Assembly (NCBI RefSeq): GCF_011043775.1 | Contig: NZ_JAAKXY010000003.1 | Span: 558,001-622,000 of the forward strand | DNA length: 64,000 nucleotides | Direction of reading: 5' to 3' | From: Natronolimnobius sp. AArcel1 | GTDB taxonomy: Archaea > Halobacteriota > Halobacteria > Halobacteriales > Natrialbaceae | Part shown: positions 33,911 to 41,999 of the stretch, piece after piece | How the letters are laid out: each line of letters opens with the position of its first letter | Numbering within the stretch: position 1 is the first letter of the stretch | Translations under genes and position numbers: made by a program | The notes under the pieces: generated by a model | Database searches by the model: none | The model's input: only the letters and a program-made list of their open reading frames with translations | Told to the model about the DNA's origin: nothing

Positions 33911-35701
33911 CTACTCCGCCTGGCTGTCGCTCCAGCGCGCATCCGCGAGCGTCCGCTGGACGACATCGTTGCCGACGGCCTCACCAAGCGTCTCGAACCC
34001 GGCGCGTTCGCTGCGGTCGTCGGCGTTTGCAACTAGTCGCGAGACAATAAACTCCGGTGTCGACCGCCCAACGGTATCGAAGCGTGGCTGGTAGTCCACG
34101 AGCAACTCGAGGTCGGGATTCAACCCTTCGGCGAAGATGCCATCGACGCGGGCTTCCGGCGGCAGCGGCTCTAAGTCGTCCGCAAGGTGAGTGACGAACA
34201 CACCCAGGGCGTCGCGCTCGACGGTCAGACGGACGAGTCCGTGCAACAGATCCGCCGCGCTCCCGGGTTCGGTGATCGCCTCGAACTCGTCGACCAGCAT
34301 CAGCGTGCGCCCGCCCGAGGACAGCGGCGGGACAATCGAGCGCAGGGTCGACTCGAGGACGCCGGCATTGAAACTTGCGTGGCGACGATGAAACACCAGC
34401 GAGTCGACGGGCGTTACTTCCGCCCGGTCGGCAGGGACGGGGAGACCCATCATCGCCAGCAGGACGACCTGACACAGCGTCTCGAGCAGTGTCGTCTTCC
34501 CGCCGCTGTTCGCACCAGTGAGGACGGTGACCCGCTCGTCGTCGGGGAGTGTTTCGACGCCTGCCCCAGCTGGGCCAGTAAGCGCGTGCTCGCCAAGCGC
34601 GTAGGTCACGGGCTGGACTCCCTCCTCGTCGGTCGCTGCGATGGAGAGATTGCGGGCGTTGCGGACGGAGACGGCGGCGTCGGTTCCGTCACGGAACGTC
34701 GGGCGCGTACAGTCGTAGGCAAGTGCAAAGCGGGCCAGCGAGAGATGCAACGCGATGTCGTCGACCGCGGCAACGGCCCGCGAGACGGCGTCGTCGGCCT
34801 CGGCGAGCGTCGCTTCGAACTCGCTTGCAACCGTCTCCTCGCGCTCGTCGATTGCCGCCGTGAGATCGCTTCGCAGCGTTCGCAGCGTCGTACCGACGAA
34901 ATCCGTCGCATCCGTTGCATCGGTCGGCATGGCCGCGCGGATTCGGTCGATGGTCACGTTCGTCTCCGTCCGGAGGTGGTCCTCGAACGCCTCCTGAAAC
35001 TGGTCGACGTTCCGAACGCCGTCCGAGCGCAACTCCTCGATCAGATCCAGTGCGTTCGCATCCATATCCTCGACCGCACCCAGCGCATCCCGGAGCCGAT
35101 CCAGTTCGTCGTCCGCACCACGGGCAACCCGACCGCGCTTGCCCTCGAGTGCTGCCAATGCGTCTGCAGCCTCTTCGAGCGTCTCGCGCTCGAGGTCGGC
35201 AATCGCCGCGAACGGGCCGGAGTCGACGCCCGCCTCGAGCAGTGCGAGGGCCGCCTCGACGGCCGCATGTTCGCTCTCGTCGCGTTCATCGTAGTGTGCA
35301 TACGCCGTGAGAACAGTCTCGTGGTCATCCTCCGAGAGATCGGCCCAGGCGTCCCGCGCGGCGAGGACGTCCTCGAGGCGGTCGGTCATCGCCTCGCGGC
35401 TGGTCAGCGGCGTCAGCACGCGAATGCGGTCAGCCGCACGCTGTGTTACGGCGTATTCTGCGGCCAGATCCAGGACGTCCTTGTACGCCGAGCGCGAATC
35501 ACTCGTTGCCAACACGTCGATGCCGTCACCGCCCGTTGCCCGCCGTAAGATTCGGGTGGCACGACCACGAGCCAGCCCAGCATCAGCGAGCGCACGCACG
35601 TCACCGCTCTCGATTGCCCGTGCCGCGCGCTCCTGTCCTAACTCCTCGAGCAACGTCTCCCGGGTCTTCGGGCCGACGCCCCAGTACTCCTCGAGTCGCA
35701 T
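33911..35701 (-). CDS. MutS5-like DNA repair/recombination ATPase
   Basis: The 596 residues start with a helix-hairpin-helix-like segment (MRLEEYWGVGPKTRETLLEE) and a long helical clamp region (about 60-330). The ABC-type MutS ATPase domain follows with Walker A 'VLTGANSGGKTTLLETL' (about 388-404), the Q/S loop 'SFNAGVLESTLRSIVPPLSS' and Walker B 'TLMLVDEFEAITEPGSA' (about 465-481). It lacks the MutS1 mismatch-recognition domain and the Smr nuclease domain of bacterial MutS2. Haloarchaea encode several such MutS5-type proteins of uncertain role. Confidence 0.88.
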   Translation of the reverse strand: MRLEEYWGVGPKTRETLLEELGQERAARAIESGDVRALADAGLARGRATRILRRATGGDGIDVLATSDSRSAYKDVLDLAAEYAVTQRAADRIRVLTPLTSREAMTDRLEDVLAARDAWADLSEDDHETVLTAYAHYDERDESEHAAVEAALALLEAGVDSGPFAAIADLERETLEEAADALAALEGKRGRVARGADDELDRLRDALGAVEDMDANALDLIEELRSDGVRNVDQFQEAFEDHLRTETNVTIDRIRAAMPTDATDATDFVGTTLRTLRSDLTAAIDEREETVASEFEATLAEADDAVSRAVAAVDDIALHLSLARFALAYDCTRPTFRDGTDAAVSVRNARNLSIAATDEEGVQPVTYALGEHALTGPAGAGVETLPDDERVTVLTGANSGGKTTLLETLCQVVLLAMMGLPVPADRAEVTPVDSLVFHRRHASFNAGVLESTLRSIVPPLSSGGRTLMLVDEFEAITEPGSAADLLHGLVRLTVERDALGVFVTHLADDLEPLPPEARVDGIFAEGLNPDLELLVDYQPRFDTVGRSTPEFIVSRLVANADDRSERAGFETLGEAVGNDVVQRTLADARWSDSQAE

Positions 35702-35737
35702 AGTCTACTCGAGGTGTTCGAGGGAATCGTCTTGATA

Positions 35738-35767
35738 CTGCCGACTAGTGGACTATGCAATCGGCAG
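35738..35767 (-). terminator. Hairpin after the xylanase gene
   Basis: CTGCCGA and TCGGCAG enclose a 16-base loop just beyond the xylanase stop codon, between two same-strand genes. It is plausible as an end signal, but no long U-run follows. Confidence 0.35.
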
Positions 35768-35800
35768 TTCACCGACTTGCAGTCGTTCTTTGACGCCGCA

Positions 35801-37048
35801 TTAGACCGCTTCCCACGGATCCCACTGCGTGGCTCCGGGTTCCTGATTTTGGGTCCACCATTGGGCCTCCCAAGTCGACCCGTCGTGCGTGACGCGGTCA
35901 CCCTCGGTGTAGATCTGGTCAGAGTCCCACGCGTCGGCGTCCTCTGCACTCGAGTCGTCATTGTTTTCGCCGTTGCCGCCGGTATCGCCGTTTCCGGAGT
36001 CACCGTTGGATTCGTCTTCGTCGTCGACCGCTTCCCACGGACCCCACTGGTCGGTGCCGGGTTCATCGCCCGTCGTCCACCACTGGGCCTCCCAGACCGT
36101 GCCGTCCCACGTGACCTGATCGCCCTCGGTGTACGTCTGGCTCGAGTCCCACGTGTCGCCGTCGCCAGGGTCCTCGCCAGGGTCCTCGCCGGGGTCCTCG
36201 ACGGGATCGCCGCCAGGGTCTCCACCCGGATCACCGCCATTGCTGTCGGTTTCGCTGAACGAAACGGAGGCGCTATTGCTGCCTTGGTAGCCGTAGGCTT
36301 CGACAGCCATAATCTGGTAGTCATGACTCCCCAACTCGAGGCCGGCGCTCTCCCAGGCGTCGAAGTGATTGCCGATGGTGATCGTCCCGCTGGTTCGTGA
36401 ATTCTGACGGATGCTCCAGTACTGCGTGAACGTCGCCGTCCCCTCGATGGAGGGCTGTTCGATCCGCTCGGACGTGGCGAGATCGTAGGTACCACCGTCG
36501 CTCTCGTGGCTGCCGAGTTCCTCGTCGCCGGGCCGGTACGTGCCGTAGTTTTCGATGATGTAGTACTCGACGAGCGGGTCCGTCGTCCAGCCGTAGAGAC
36601 ACAGATAGGAGTTCTCCGTCGGGTTGTGCGTCGCGTCGTACTCGATTGTCCGACGGTCGCCCGGATTCCACCCCATCCCGACGACGAAGTTGCCGGTGTC
36701 TTGCCAATCGACGCTGTAACTGCCCGCATCCTCGAGCGTCATCGAGACCGAGTCTTCCGTGTCAGTCCAGAACGACACGAAGTGCCCGTCATATTCGGTC
36801 TGCTGGTTCTCGGTAAGCGTTTCCTGGGCGGCAACAGGGGTTGCTACGGCCCCGGCACCGAGTCCCGTCGCCGCGGCGGCGCCGACGGCCTGCAAGTATC
36901 CACGTCGACCGATTGCGTGCTGTTTGCCCGTGGTGGATTCGGTTGGTTGATTCTCACCCGGCATGAAGTCGGTCACGCTCCGTGCCACGTCGGTGAGGCT
37001 AGATCGGTTCTCCGTCGAATCGTCGCTATCGCAGTTGTTGTTTGTCAT
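35801..37048 (-). CDS. Secreted GH11 endo-1,4-beta-xylanase with two C-terminal carbohydrate-binding modules
   Basis: This 415-residue protein carries a Tat signal (IGRRGYLQAVGAAAATGLGA, after a long hydrophilic n-region). The GH11 domain (about 75-265) includes 'YSVDWQDTGNFVVGMGWNPG', 'YGWTTDPLVEYYIIENYGTY' with the nucleophile Glu (about 160), 'TFTQYWSIRQNSRTSGTITI' then GNHFDAW, and the acid/base Glu in 'MAVEAYGYQGS' (about 250). An Asp/Gly/Pro linker (repeats of GDPGGDP and EDPGEDP) leads to two similar modules of about 42 residues, 'WDSSQTYTEGDQVTWDGTVW' and 'WDSDQIYTEGDRVTHDGSTW', of the CBM5/12 chitin/cellulose-binding type. It should cut xylan outside the cell. No other xylan genes adjoin it. 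GH11 is mainly known from fungi and bacteria, so acquisition by transfer is likely. M29 is an alternative start. Confidence 0.93.
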   Translation of the reverse strand: MTNNNCDSDDSTENRSSLTDVARSVTDFMPGENQPTESTTGKQHAIGRRGYLQAVGAAAATGLGAGAVATPVAAQETLTENQQTEYDGHFVSFWTDTEDSVSMTLEDAGSYSVDWQDTGNFVVGMGWNPGDRRTIEYDATHNPTENSYLCLYGWTTDPLVEYYIIENYGTYRPGDEELGSHESDGGTYDLATSERIEQPSIEGTATFTQYWSIRQNSRTSGTITIGNHFDAWESAGLELGSHDYQIMAVEAYGYQGSNSASVSFSETDSNGGDPGGDPGGDPVEDPGEDPGEDPGDGDTWDSSQTYTEGDQVTWDGTVWEAQWWTTGDEPGTDQWGPWEAVDDEDESNGDSGNGDTGGNGENNDDSSAEDADAWDSDQIYTEGDRVTHDGSTWEAQWWTQNQEPGATQWDPWEAV

Positions 37049-37326
37049 GCTGCAACACTTTGTTCCATAGGTTATACTATAAGATTATTCTAGAATGATA
37101 TGGATATTTATGCGAACGGCCGTCGCTGAAAACTCAGAGCGCCAACCACCTCAGAACTGGATGGCGAACAGTCCAACTGATACACTCTCGAAAAGTATAC
37201 ACAAGTATGGATATATTCTCTCGAGATGACTGCCAGTGGACGCACAAACACGGGGATTTTTATCTGCCGAGCGCCCTACAAACTCCCATGACTGATGGGC
37301 GGGGCGAAACTCCCCGGCGAACAGGA
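37049..37326. promoter_or_regulatory. Divergent promoter region between xylanase and purF
   Basis: This 278-bp region is AT-rich near 37065-37115. It holds TATA-like stretches on both strands (for example ATAAATATCC read toward the xylanase) and the perfect palindrome ATTCTAGAAT at 37086-37095. A regulator could bind there, but I cannot name one. Confidence 0.45.
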
Positions 37327-38799
37327 ATGACCGAGAAGTGCGGCGTCGTCGGCGTCTCACTTGACGGTCGACCGGCGGCACGACCGTTGTATTATGCGCT
37401 GTATGCACTCCAGCACCGCGGCCAGGAGTCGGCTGGAATCGTCACGCACGACGGCTTCCAGCAACACAGCCACGTCGAGATGGGCCTCGTCGGCGACGTC
37501 TTTGACGAAGACGACCTCGACGTGCTGAATGGCTCTGCAGGAATTGGCCACGTTCGCTATCCAACCGCGGGTTCCGTCGATTCGTGCTGTGCACAACCGT
37601 TTTCCGTTTCGTTCAAAAGCGGCTCGCTCGGCCTCTCACACAACGGCAACCTCGTCAACGCCGACGAGATCCGCGACGAACTCGCCGCCGTTGGCCACGC
37701 CTTTACCAGCGACGGCGACACCGAGGTCATCGCCCACGACTTAGCGCGTAACCTCCTCGAGGAAGACCTCGTACGCGCGGTCAAACGAACGATGAACCGC
37801 ATTCACGGCTCGTACTCGTTGACGATCAGCCACGACGACACAGTCCTGGGCGTCCGCGATCCACAGGGCAACCGACCGCTCTGTATTGGCAAACTCGAGG
37901 ACGGCTACATTCTCGCCTCTGAATCGTCGGCTATCGACACGCTTGATGGGGGTCTCGTCCGCGACGTCAGGCCCGGGGAGCTAATCGTTCTGGAAGAAGA
38001 CGGGCAGGGCTTTGACTCCTACCAACTCGTCGAACAAGAAAACACCGCTCACTGCTTCTTCGAACACGTCTATTTCGCGCGCCCGGACAGCGTCATCGAC
38101 GAGACGCTCGTCTACGAAGCGCGTCGAAATCTCGGGCGCAAGCTCTGGGAGGAAAGCGGCGTCGAGACAGACGTGGTCATGCCGGTTCCTGACTCCGGAC
38201 GCGCGTTTGCCTCCGGGTATGCAGACGCTGCAGGCGAGACGACCGCCGATGGCGAACTCCGTGCGGAGGAAGACGACGGCGTCGAGTTCGCCGAAGGTCT
38301 GATGAAAAACCGCTACGTCGGTCGGACGTTCATCATGCCCACCCAGGACGAACGCGAACGCGCCGTCCGACTGAAACTCAACCCGATCAAATCCACAATC
38401 GAGGGCAAAACCGTCACCGTCATCGACGACTCGATTGTCCGCGGAACCACCTCCACACAACTCGTCCAGTTGCTCAAAGACTGCGGCGCAGAGGAGGTCC
38501 ACGTCCGTATCGGTGCCCCCGCCATCGTTGCTCCCTGCTACATGGGCATCGACATGGCCACCCGCGAGGAACTCATCGCTGCCGGCAAATCGACCACAGA
38601 CATCCGCGACGAAATCAGCGCCGACAGCCTCGCCTACCTCTCGACCGACGCCGTCGCCGAGGTTCTCGAGAAAGAACGCGGCGACCTCTGTCTCGGCTGT
38701 GTCACCGGCGAGTATCCCTACGATATTGAGGGCGAAGAAACGGACCGTGACGTAACTCGTCCAGAACTTGGCGGGCAGACGATGTACGCCGACGATTAA
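37327..38799 (+). CDS. purF: Amidophosphoribosyltransferase
   Basis: The ATG at 37327 yields 490 residues, with 'MTEKCGVVGVSLDG' placing the catalytic Cys at position 5, as expected of a processed N-terminal nucleophile. The glutaminase half contains 'YALQHRGQESAGIVTHDG' and 'SLGLSHNGNLVNADEIRDEL'. The PRPP-binding motif is 'KTVTVIDDSIVRGTTSTQLV' (about 365-384). Cys residues near 'TAHCFFEHVYFARPDS' and the C-terminal 'DLCLGCVTGEYP' fit the iron-sulfur cluster form of the enzyme. It makes 5-phosphoribosylamine, the committed step of purine synthesis. The frame extends 40 codons upstream but without family sequence. Confidence 0.96.
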   Translation: MTEKCGVVGVSLDGRPAARPLYYALYALQHRGQESAGIVTHDGFQQHSHVEMGLVGDVFDEDDLDVLNGSAGIGHVRYPTAGSVDSCCAQPFSVSFKSGSLGLSHNGNLVNADEIRDELAAVGHAFTSDGDTEVIAHDLARNLLEEDLVRAVKRTMNRIHGSYSLTISHDDTVLGVRDPQGNRPLCIGKLEDGYILASESSAIDTLDGGLVRDVRPGELIVLEEDGQGFDSYQLVEQENTAHCFFEHVYFARPDSVIDETLVYEARRNLGRKLWEESGVETDVVMPVPDSGRAFASGYADAAGETTADGELRAEEDDGVEFAEGLMKNRYVGRTFIMPTQDERERAVRLKLNPIKSTIEGKTVTVIDDSIVRGTTSTQLVQLLKDCGAEEVHVRIGAPAIVAPCYMGIDMATREELIAAGKSTTDIRDEISADSLAYLSTDAVAEVLEKERGDLCLGCVTGEYPYDIEGEETDRDVTRPELGGQTMYADD

Positions 38800-38853
38800 T
38801 CTCACAGCTGTTTTCTACTCGGTCGCTCGTTCGAGCTTCCGCAAAACGTATCA

Positions 38854-38860
38854 ATATTTA
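38854..38860 (+). promoter_or_regulatory. TATA box of the 47-residue membrane protein gene
   Basis: ATATTTA is centred about 29 nt before the ATG at 38886, fitting a leaderless transcript. Confidence 0.5.
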
Positions 38861-38885
38861 AGGAACAAGTCCCCGACTAGGCGCT

Positions 38886-39029
38886 ATGGCGCTGGACGAG
38901 TTTCTCGAGGGCGAATCGCTTACCGGACGACAGGCGTTGTTGATATTCTTCGGATTTTTGATTTTAATTATCATCGCCGCATTATTCCTCATCGCGTTCA
39001 GTGACGTCTTCCAGAATCTGGTCACATAG
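38886..39029 (+). CDS. Small membrane protein, 47 residues
   Basis: A short hydrophilic start, 'MALDEFLEGESLTGRQ', is followed by one strong membrane helix (ALLIFFGFLILIIIAALFLI) and a short tail, 'AFSDVFQNLVT'. A TATA box at the leaderless spacing and clean halophile codon use support a real gene. The stop lies 1 bp from that of the convergent DUF420-like gene. The function is unknown; single-helix proteins of this kind often associate with larger membrane complexes. Confidence 0.7.
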   Translation: MALDEFLEGESLTGRQALLIFFGFLILIIIAALFLIAFSDVFQNLVT

Positions 39030-39030
39030 T

Positions 39031-39594
39031 TCAGTAGACGACGTGTAACAGCACGTAGACGGCGATCCCAAGCGAAAACGAAACGAGCCAAAGCGTCGCC
39101 GCGTACCGACCGATGCGGCCGTGGCTCGTTTGACGAAGTTCTGCGGGCGAATACGCACTCGCTAGCAACAACGCGTAATAGACCAGCGGTACGCAGACAA
39201 CGGCCAGGAAGATGTGCACTGCAAGCAGCGGCAGGTAGACGAACTGATACACCGTGTCCGGGCCAGGGAACGGCTGCGGACCGCCAGTTGCAACCAGCCG
39301 GTACAGATACAGCACTAGAAACGCCGCGAACAGGCCGAATGAGGCGAGCATCGCGAGCCGGTGGCGGTTGATGTCTCCACGACGAATTGCACGCCAACCA
39401 AACGTAATCGTCACAATTGCCATCGCGCTAAGCGCAACGTTGACGTGTGGAATCGACTCAAGGACCCACTCCGGTGCAGCCGGCACGAACGACGGCGGAA
39501 TTCGCCCGCCTGCAGCCGCAAAGACGACCACGAGCGAGACGACGCTGAGAATCGCTGTGAGCGGGCGAACCCGCTCTCGAGGAACGTACTCCAT
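39031..39594 (-). CDS. DUF420 family membrane protein
   Basis: From the ATG at 39594 the protein has 187 residues with about five hydrophobic helices. It has the DUF420 pattern of conserved His in or near membrane segments: 'PHVNVALSAMAIVTITFGWR', 'GDINRHRLAMLASFGLFAAF' and 'LLAVHIFLAVVCVPLVYYAL'. DUF420 proteins occur with cytochrome oxidase assembly genes and may bind heme or copper. The neighbouring gene is a 47-residue single-helix protein, convergent with it. No oxidase genes are in the window. Confidence 0.85.
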   Translation of the reverse strand: MEYVPRERVRPLTAILSVVSLVVVFAAAGGRIPPSFVPAAPEWVLESIPHVNVALSAMAIVTITFGWRAIRRGDINRHRLAMLASFGLFAAFLVLYLYRLVATGGPQPFPGPDTVYQFVYLPLLAVHIFLAVVCVPLVYYALLLASAYSPAELRQTSHGRIGRYAATLWLVSFSLGIAVYVLLHVVY

Positions 39595-40154
39595 GTAACA
39601 GGGTTCGACTGTGGGAGGAAATCGGTTACTGTCCTCGACAGAGATGGCTGTTAGCTCTTGGGCGTAGTCTCGAGGCAATCGCTCTCAAAGAACTGATCAA
39701 CGGAAACCCAGCCGAACAGCACTGTGGCTGTTCAGTGTAGTTTCCAGAAGATTATGCGTGGGTGATATCCTCGAAGGGAGATCACCTGCATCGTTGTGCT
39801 CGGCGGTTACACCGTGTTTCACGGGTGCAAAGCACCCGTTCAACAACTCGCGGAACCGAAGGTTCCGCGCTCGCCTCGCGTTCCGTGGCGCGTTGCGCCA
39901 CGTGTGCGATGCGTGGGACCGGATTCGAACTTCCGCCGTTTCGCTTCGCTTACGGCGACATTCGCGATTGGCCATGCCAATCGCTCATCGGCGGACCCCG
40001 ACGGGACAGCGCCCATTTCCGGGGCAGTCGCTCTTGGGAAGTAGTTTCCTGTAGAAGTTATGCGTGGGTGATGTCCTCGAAGGGAAATCACCTGCATCGT
40101 TGTGCTCGGCGGTTACACCGCCTCGCTATTGGTGGACTACGTCCACCCGTGCGA
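39595..40154. other. Gene-free region with a degraded tRNA-Leu duplicate and hairpins
   Basis: This 560-bp stretch holds a duplicate of the tRNA-Leu 3' flank and of part of the tRNA, split by inserted hairpin-forming sequence. Hairpins with 7-8 bp arms lie at 39821-39839, 39850-39868, 39885-39901, 39934-39957 and 39964-39984. Open frames through it have no protein-like character. The bases between 39595 and 39736 show nothing clear. Confidence 0.65.
39910..40014 (-). pseudogene. tRNA-Leu pseudogene interrupted by hairpin DNA
   Basis: Read on the minus strand, it keeps the acceptor 3' half and T-arm of the neighbouring tRNA-Leu (39910-39930) and the variable-arm segment (CGGACCCCGACGGGACAGCG, to 40014). 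About 58 bp of palindromic sequence separate them, and the anticodon arm, D-arm and 5' acceptor half are lost. It cannot fold as a tRNA. Confidence 0.65.
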
Positions 40155-40239
<85 letters not shown>

Positions 40240-40379
40240 TCGCTGTGTCTTTCTTTTCCGCACTCATTCGTATCCAGTGTGATTATAAAAGCCCTTTCCT
40301 TTGTCTCCGGGCCTGCGGTGGGGTCACAGGGGACTCAACGGAGCGGTGATTTCAAATGCATCAGTTGCCAACAGCTACC

Positions 40380-40928
40380 ATGGCTAAATACTCGACCGGT
40401 TCGTCTTCCAGTGGCGGTGGAACGAACTGCGAACTCTGCGGTGCCGAAAGCAACTCGCTCCGTCTGGCCTCGGTCGCGGGTGCCGAACTCGAGGTCTGCC
40501 CAGATTGTGCGCCCCACGACGACAACCAGAAGCAAAGCGGGTCGCGCGGGTCGGGCCCGGGTGCTGGCTCCGGTTCCGGCGCAGGAGCAGGCTCGTCCGG
40601 GCAGAGTGAGGACCAAAATCGCAAGAAGAAGGCGGCACAAAACGTCGCGAAGGCAAACCCAGTCTGGGATGGCGACTCCGAGCACTGGGAGAAAGAGGGC
40701 ACGAACTACAACGACGATCCACTGCCGTATCTCGTCTCTGACTACGGCGAGAGCCTCATCGAGGCACGACAGGACGCCGGCCTCAAGCGCGAGGAACTCG
40801 CCGAGGAACTCGGCGCGCGCGAGAAAGACCTCCTCGCCGTCGAACAGGGTCGCGCAACGCAGGCCGGCATCGGCGGCGGGCTGATCGACGCACTCGAGGA
40901 GCGCCTCGACGTGGAACTGGCGGAGTAA
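40380..40928 (+). CDS. Archaeal multiprotein bridging factor 1
   Basis: The ATG at 40380 gives 182 residues. The N-terminal zinc ribbon is 'CELCGAES' with 'CPDCAPH' about 30 residues later. A Gly/Ser-rich linker follows, and the Cro-type HTH is near the C-terminus: 'YGESLIEARQDAGLKREELA', then 'EELGAREKDLLAVEQGRATQ'. This is the arrangement of aMBF1, a conserved archaeal protein linked with ribosomes and translation as well as transcription. The extended Gly/Ser linker is longer than in methanogens. Confidence 0.93.
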   Translation: MAKYSTGSSSSGGGTNCELCGAESNSLRLASVAGAELEVCPDCAPHDDNQKQSGSRGSGPGAGSGSGAGAGSSGQSEDQNRKKKAAQNVAKANPVWDGDSEHWEKEGTNYNDDPLPYLVSDYGESLIEARQDAGLKREELAEELGAREKDLLAVEQGRATQAGIGGGLIDALEERLDVELAE

Positions 40929-41009
40929 CCCCAACTGCGGGACGCGACAGGCGACAAGTCCCGGCTATCGGCGAGCAGACTTTTAGTACCGGGCCGCGCA
41001 GTCATACCG

Positions 41010-41942
41010 ATGACCGGGCAACGGGCAGCAGCGGAGCCCTACACCACACGGTTCGAGACGGAAGTCACCGCCGTCGACGGACGAACGGTCTGGCTCGAGC
41101 GCAGCTATTTCTACGGAGCAAGCGGCGGCCAGCCCGCCGATCAGGGTCGCATCGCAGATACCGAGGTTGTCGACGTCGAGTACGTCGACGGCACGCAGGT
41201 TCACGTGCTGGCCGACGAACCCGCGCTTCGGGCGGGCCAGCGCGTACTGTGTTCGATTGACTGGTCGTTTCGAATGTACTGCATGCGCGCACACACCGCG
41301 AGTCACGCACTCTATGGCGCGGCTAGAACACTGCTCGAGGACCTCGAGTACGGCGGCCTCGCGTTCGATGGCGAGGACGCAGTTCGAGTGACACTCGAGA
41401 CGACGACAGCGGTCGACGACGAGACGATGCTCGCACTGAACGAGCGCCTCAATCGCGTCGTCTGGGAGTCCCGACCAGTATCGTGGGACTCAATCCCGCT
41501 CGCGGAGGCGCGCGAGCGCGACGACGTTGTATTGACTGACGCAACCGAGGAGAGCGCCCGCAACAACGGGCGCGTGCGAGTCGTGACGATTGGCTCTGCC
41601 GACGAGAACGGCAACGGGTCCGGAACGAGTCGACTCAGTGGCGGCTTTACGGTCGGGAACGGCGGTGAGCCGTGGGACGTCGCGGCGTGCGGTGGGACCC
41701 ACGTCAGAAACACGCGCGAGATCGGCCCCGTTACGATTCTCAGTCGGGCACCGACTGCAGATGGCGCACTCGAGATCGAACTCGCAGTCGGTCAGCGAGC
41801 AATTGAACAGCGGACGGCTGAAAAGCGGGCCGCCCTCACCGCGACGCGGACGCTCGAGGCGAGTGTTGACGCCGTTCCGTCCGCACTCGAGCGCGAATAC
41901 GACCACGACCCCACCGGACCGGAGTCGTACACCGACGACTAG
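41010..41942 (+). CDS. Alanyl-tRNA editing protein AlaX-like
   Basis: The 310 residues include the start 'YTTRFETEVTAVDGRTVWLE', the glycine-rich 'YFYGASGGQPADQGRI' and both zinc-binding parts of the editing domain: 'MRAHTASHALYGA' (HxxxH, about 93-105) and 'DVAACGGTHVRNTREIGPVT' (CxxxH). The enzyme hydrolyses Ser or Gly mischarged on tRNA-Ala. It belongs to the AlaX proteins that exist apart from alanyl-tRNA synthetase. The C-terminal 60 residues extend beyond the zinc site with a short helical segment. Confidence 0.92.
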   Translation: MTGQRAAAEPYTTRFETEVTAVDGRTVWLERSYFYGASGGQPADQGRIADTEVVDVEYVDGTQVHVLADEPALRAGQRVLCSIDWSFRMYCMRAHTASHALYGAARTLLEDLEYGGLAFDGEDAVRVTLETTTAVDDETMLALNERLNRVVWESRPVSWDSIPLAEARERDDVVLTDATEESARNNGRVRVVTIGSADENGNGSGTSRLSGGFTVGNGGEPWDVAACGGTHVRNTREIGPVTILSRAPTADGALEIELAVGQRAIEQRTAEKRAALTATRTLEASVDAVPSALEREYDHDPTGPESYTDD

Positions 41943-41999
41943 CAAATTCTGACGTAGTATCACACCACACATTTTAGCGTGGCGCGTGAGGCCTCGAGT

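Noticed and set aside
37176-37215. Possible TrmB site before purF
   Set aside because: TACACT and AAAGTATA only loosely resemble TACT-N7/8-GAGTA, with several mismatches.
37207-37326. In-frame extension of purF upstream of 37327
   Set aside because: The catalytic cysteine must lie at the mature N-terminus, and the extension contains promoter-like AT-rich sequence and no family residues.
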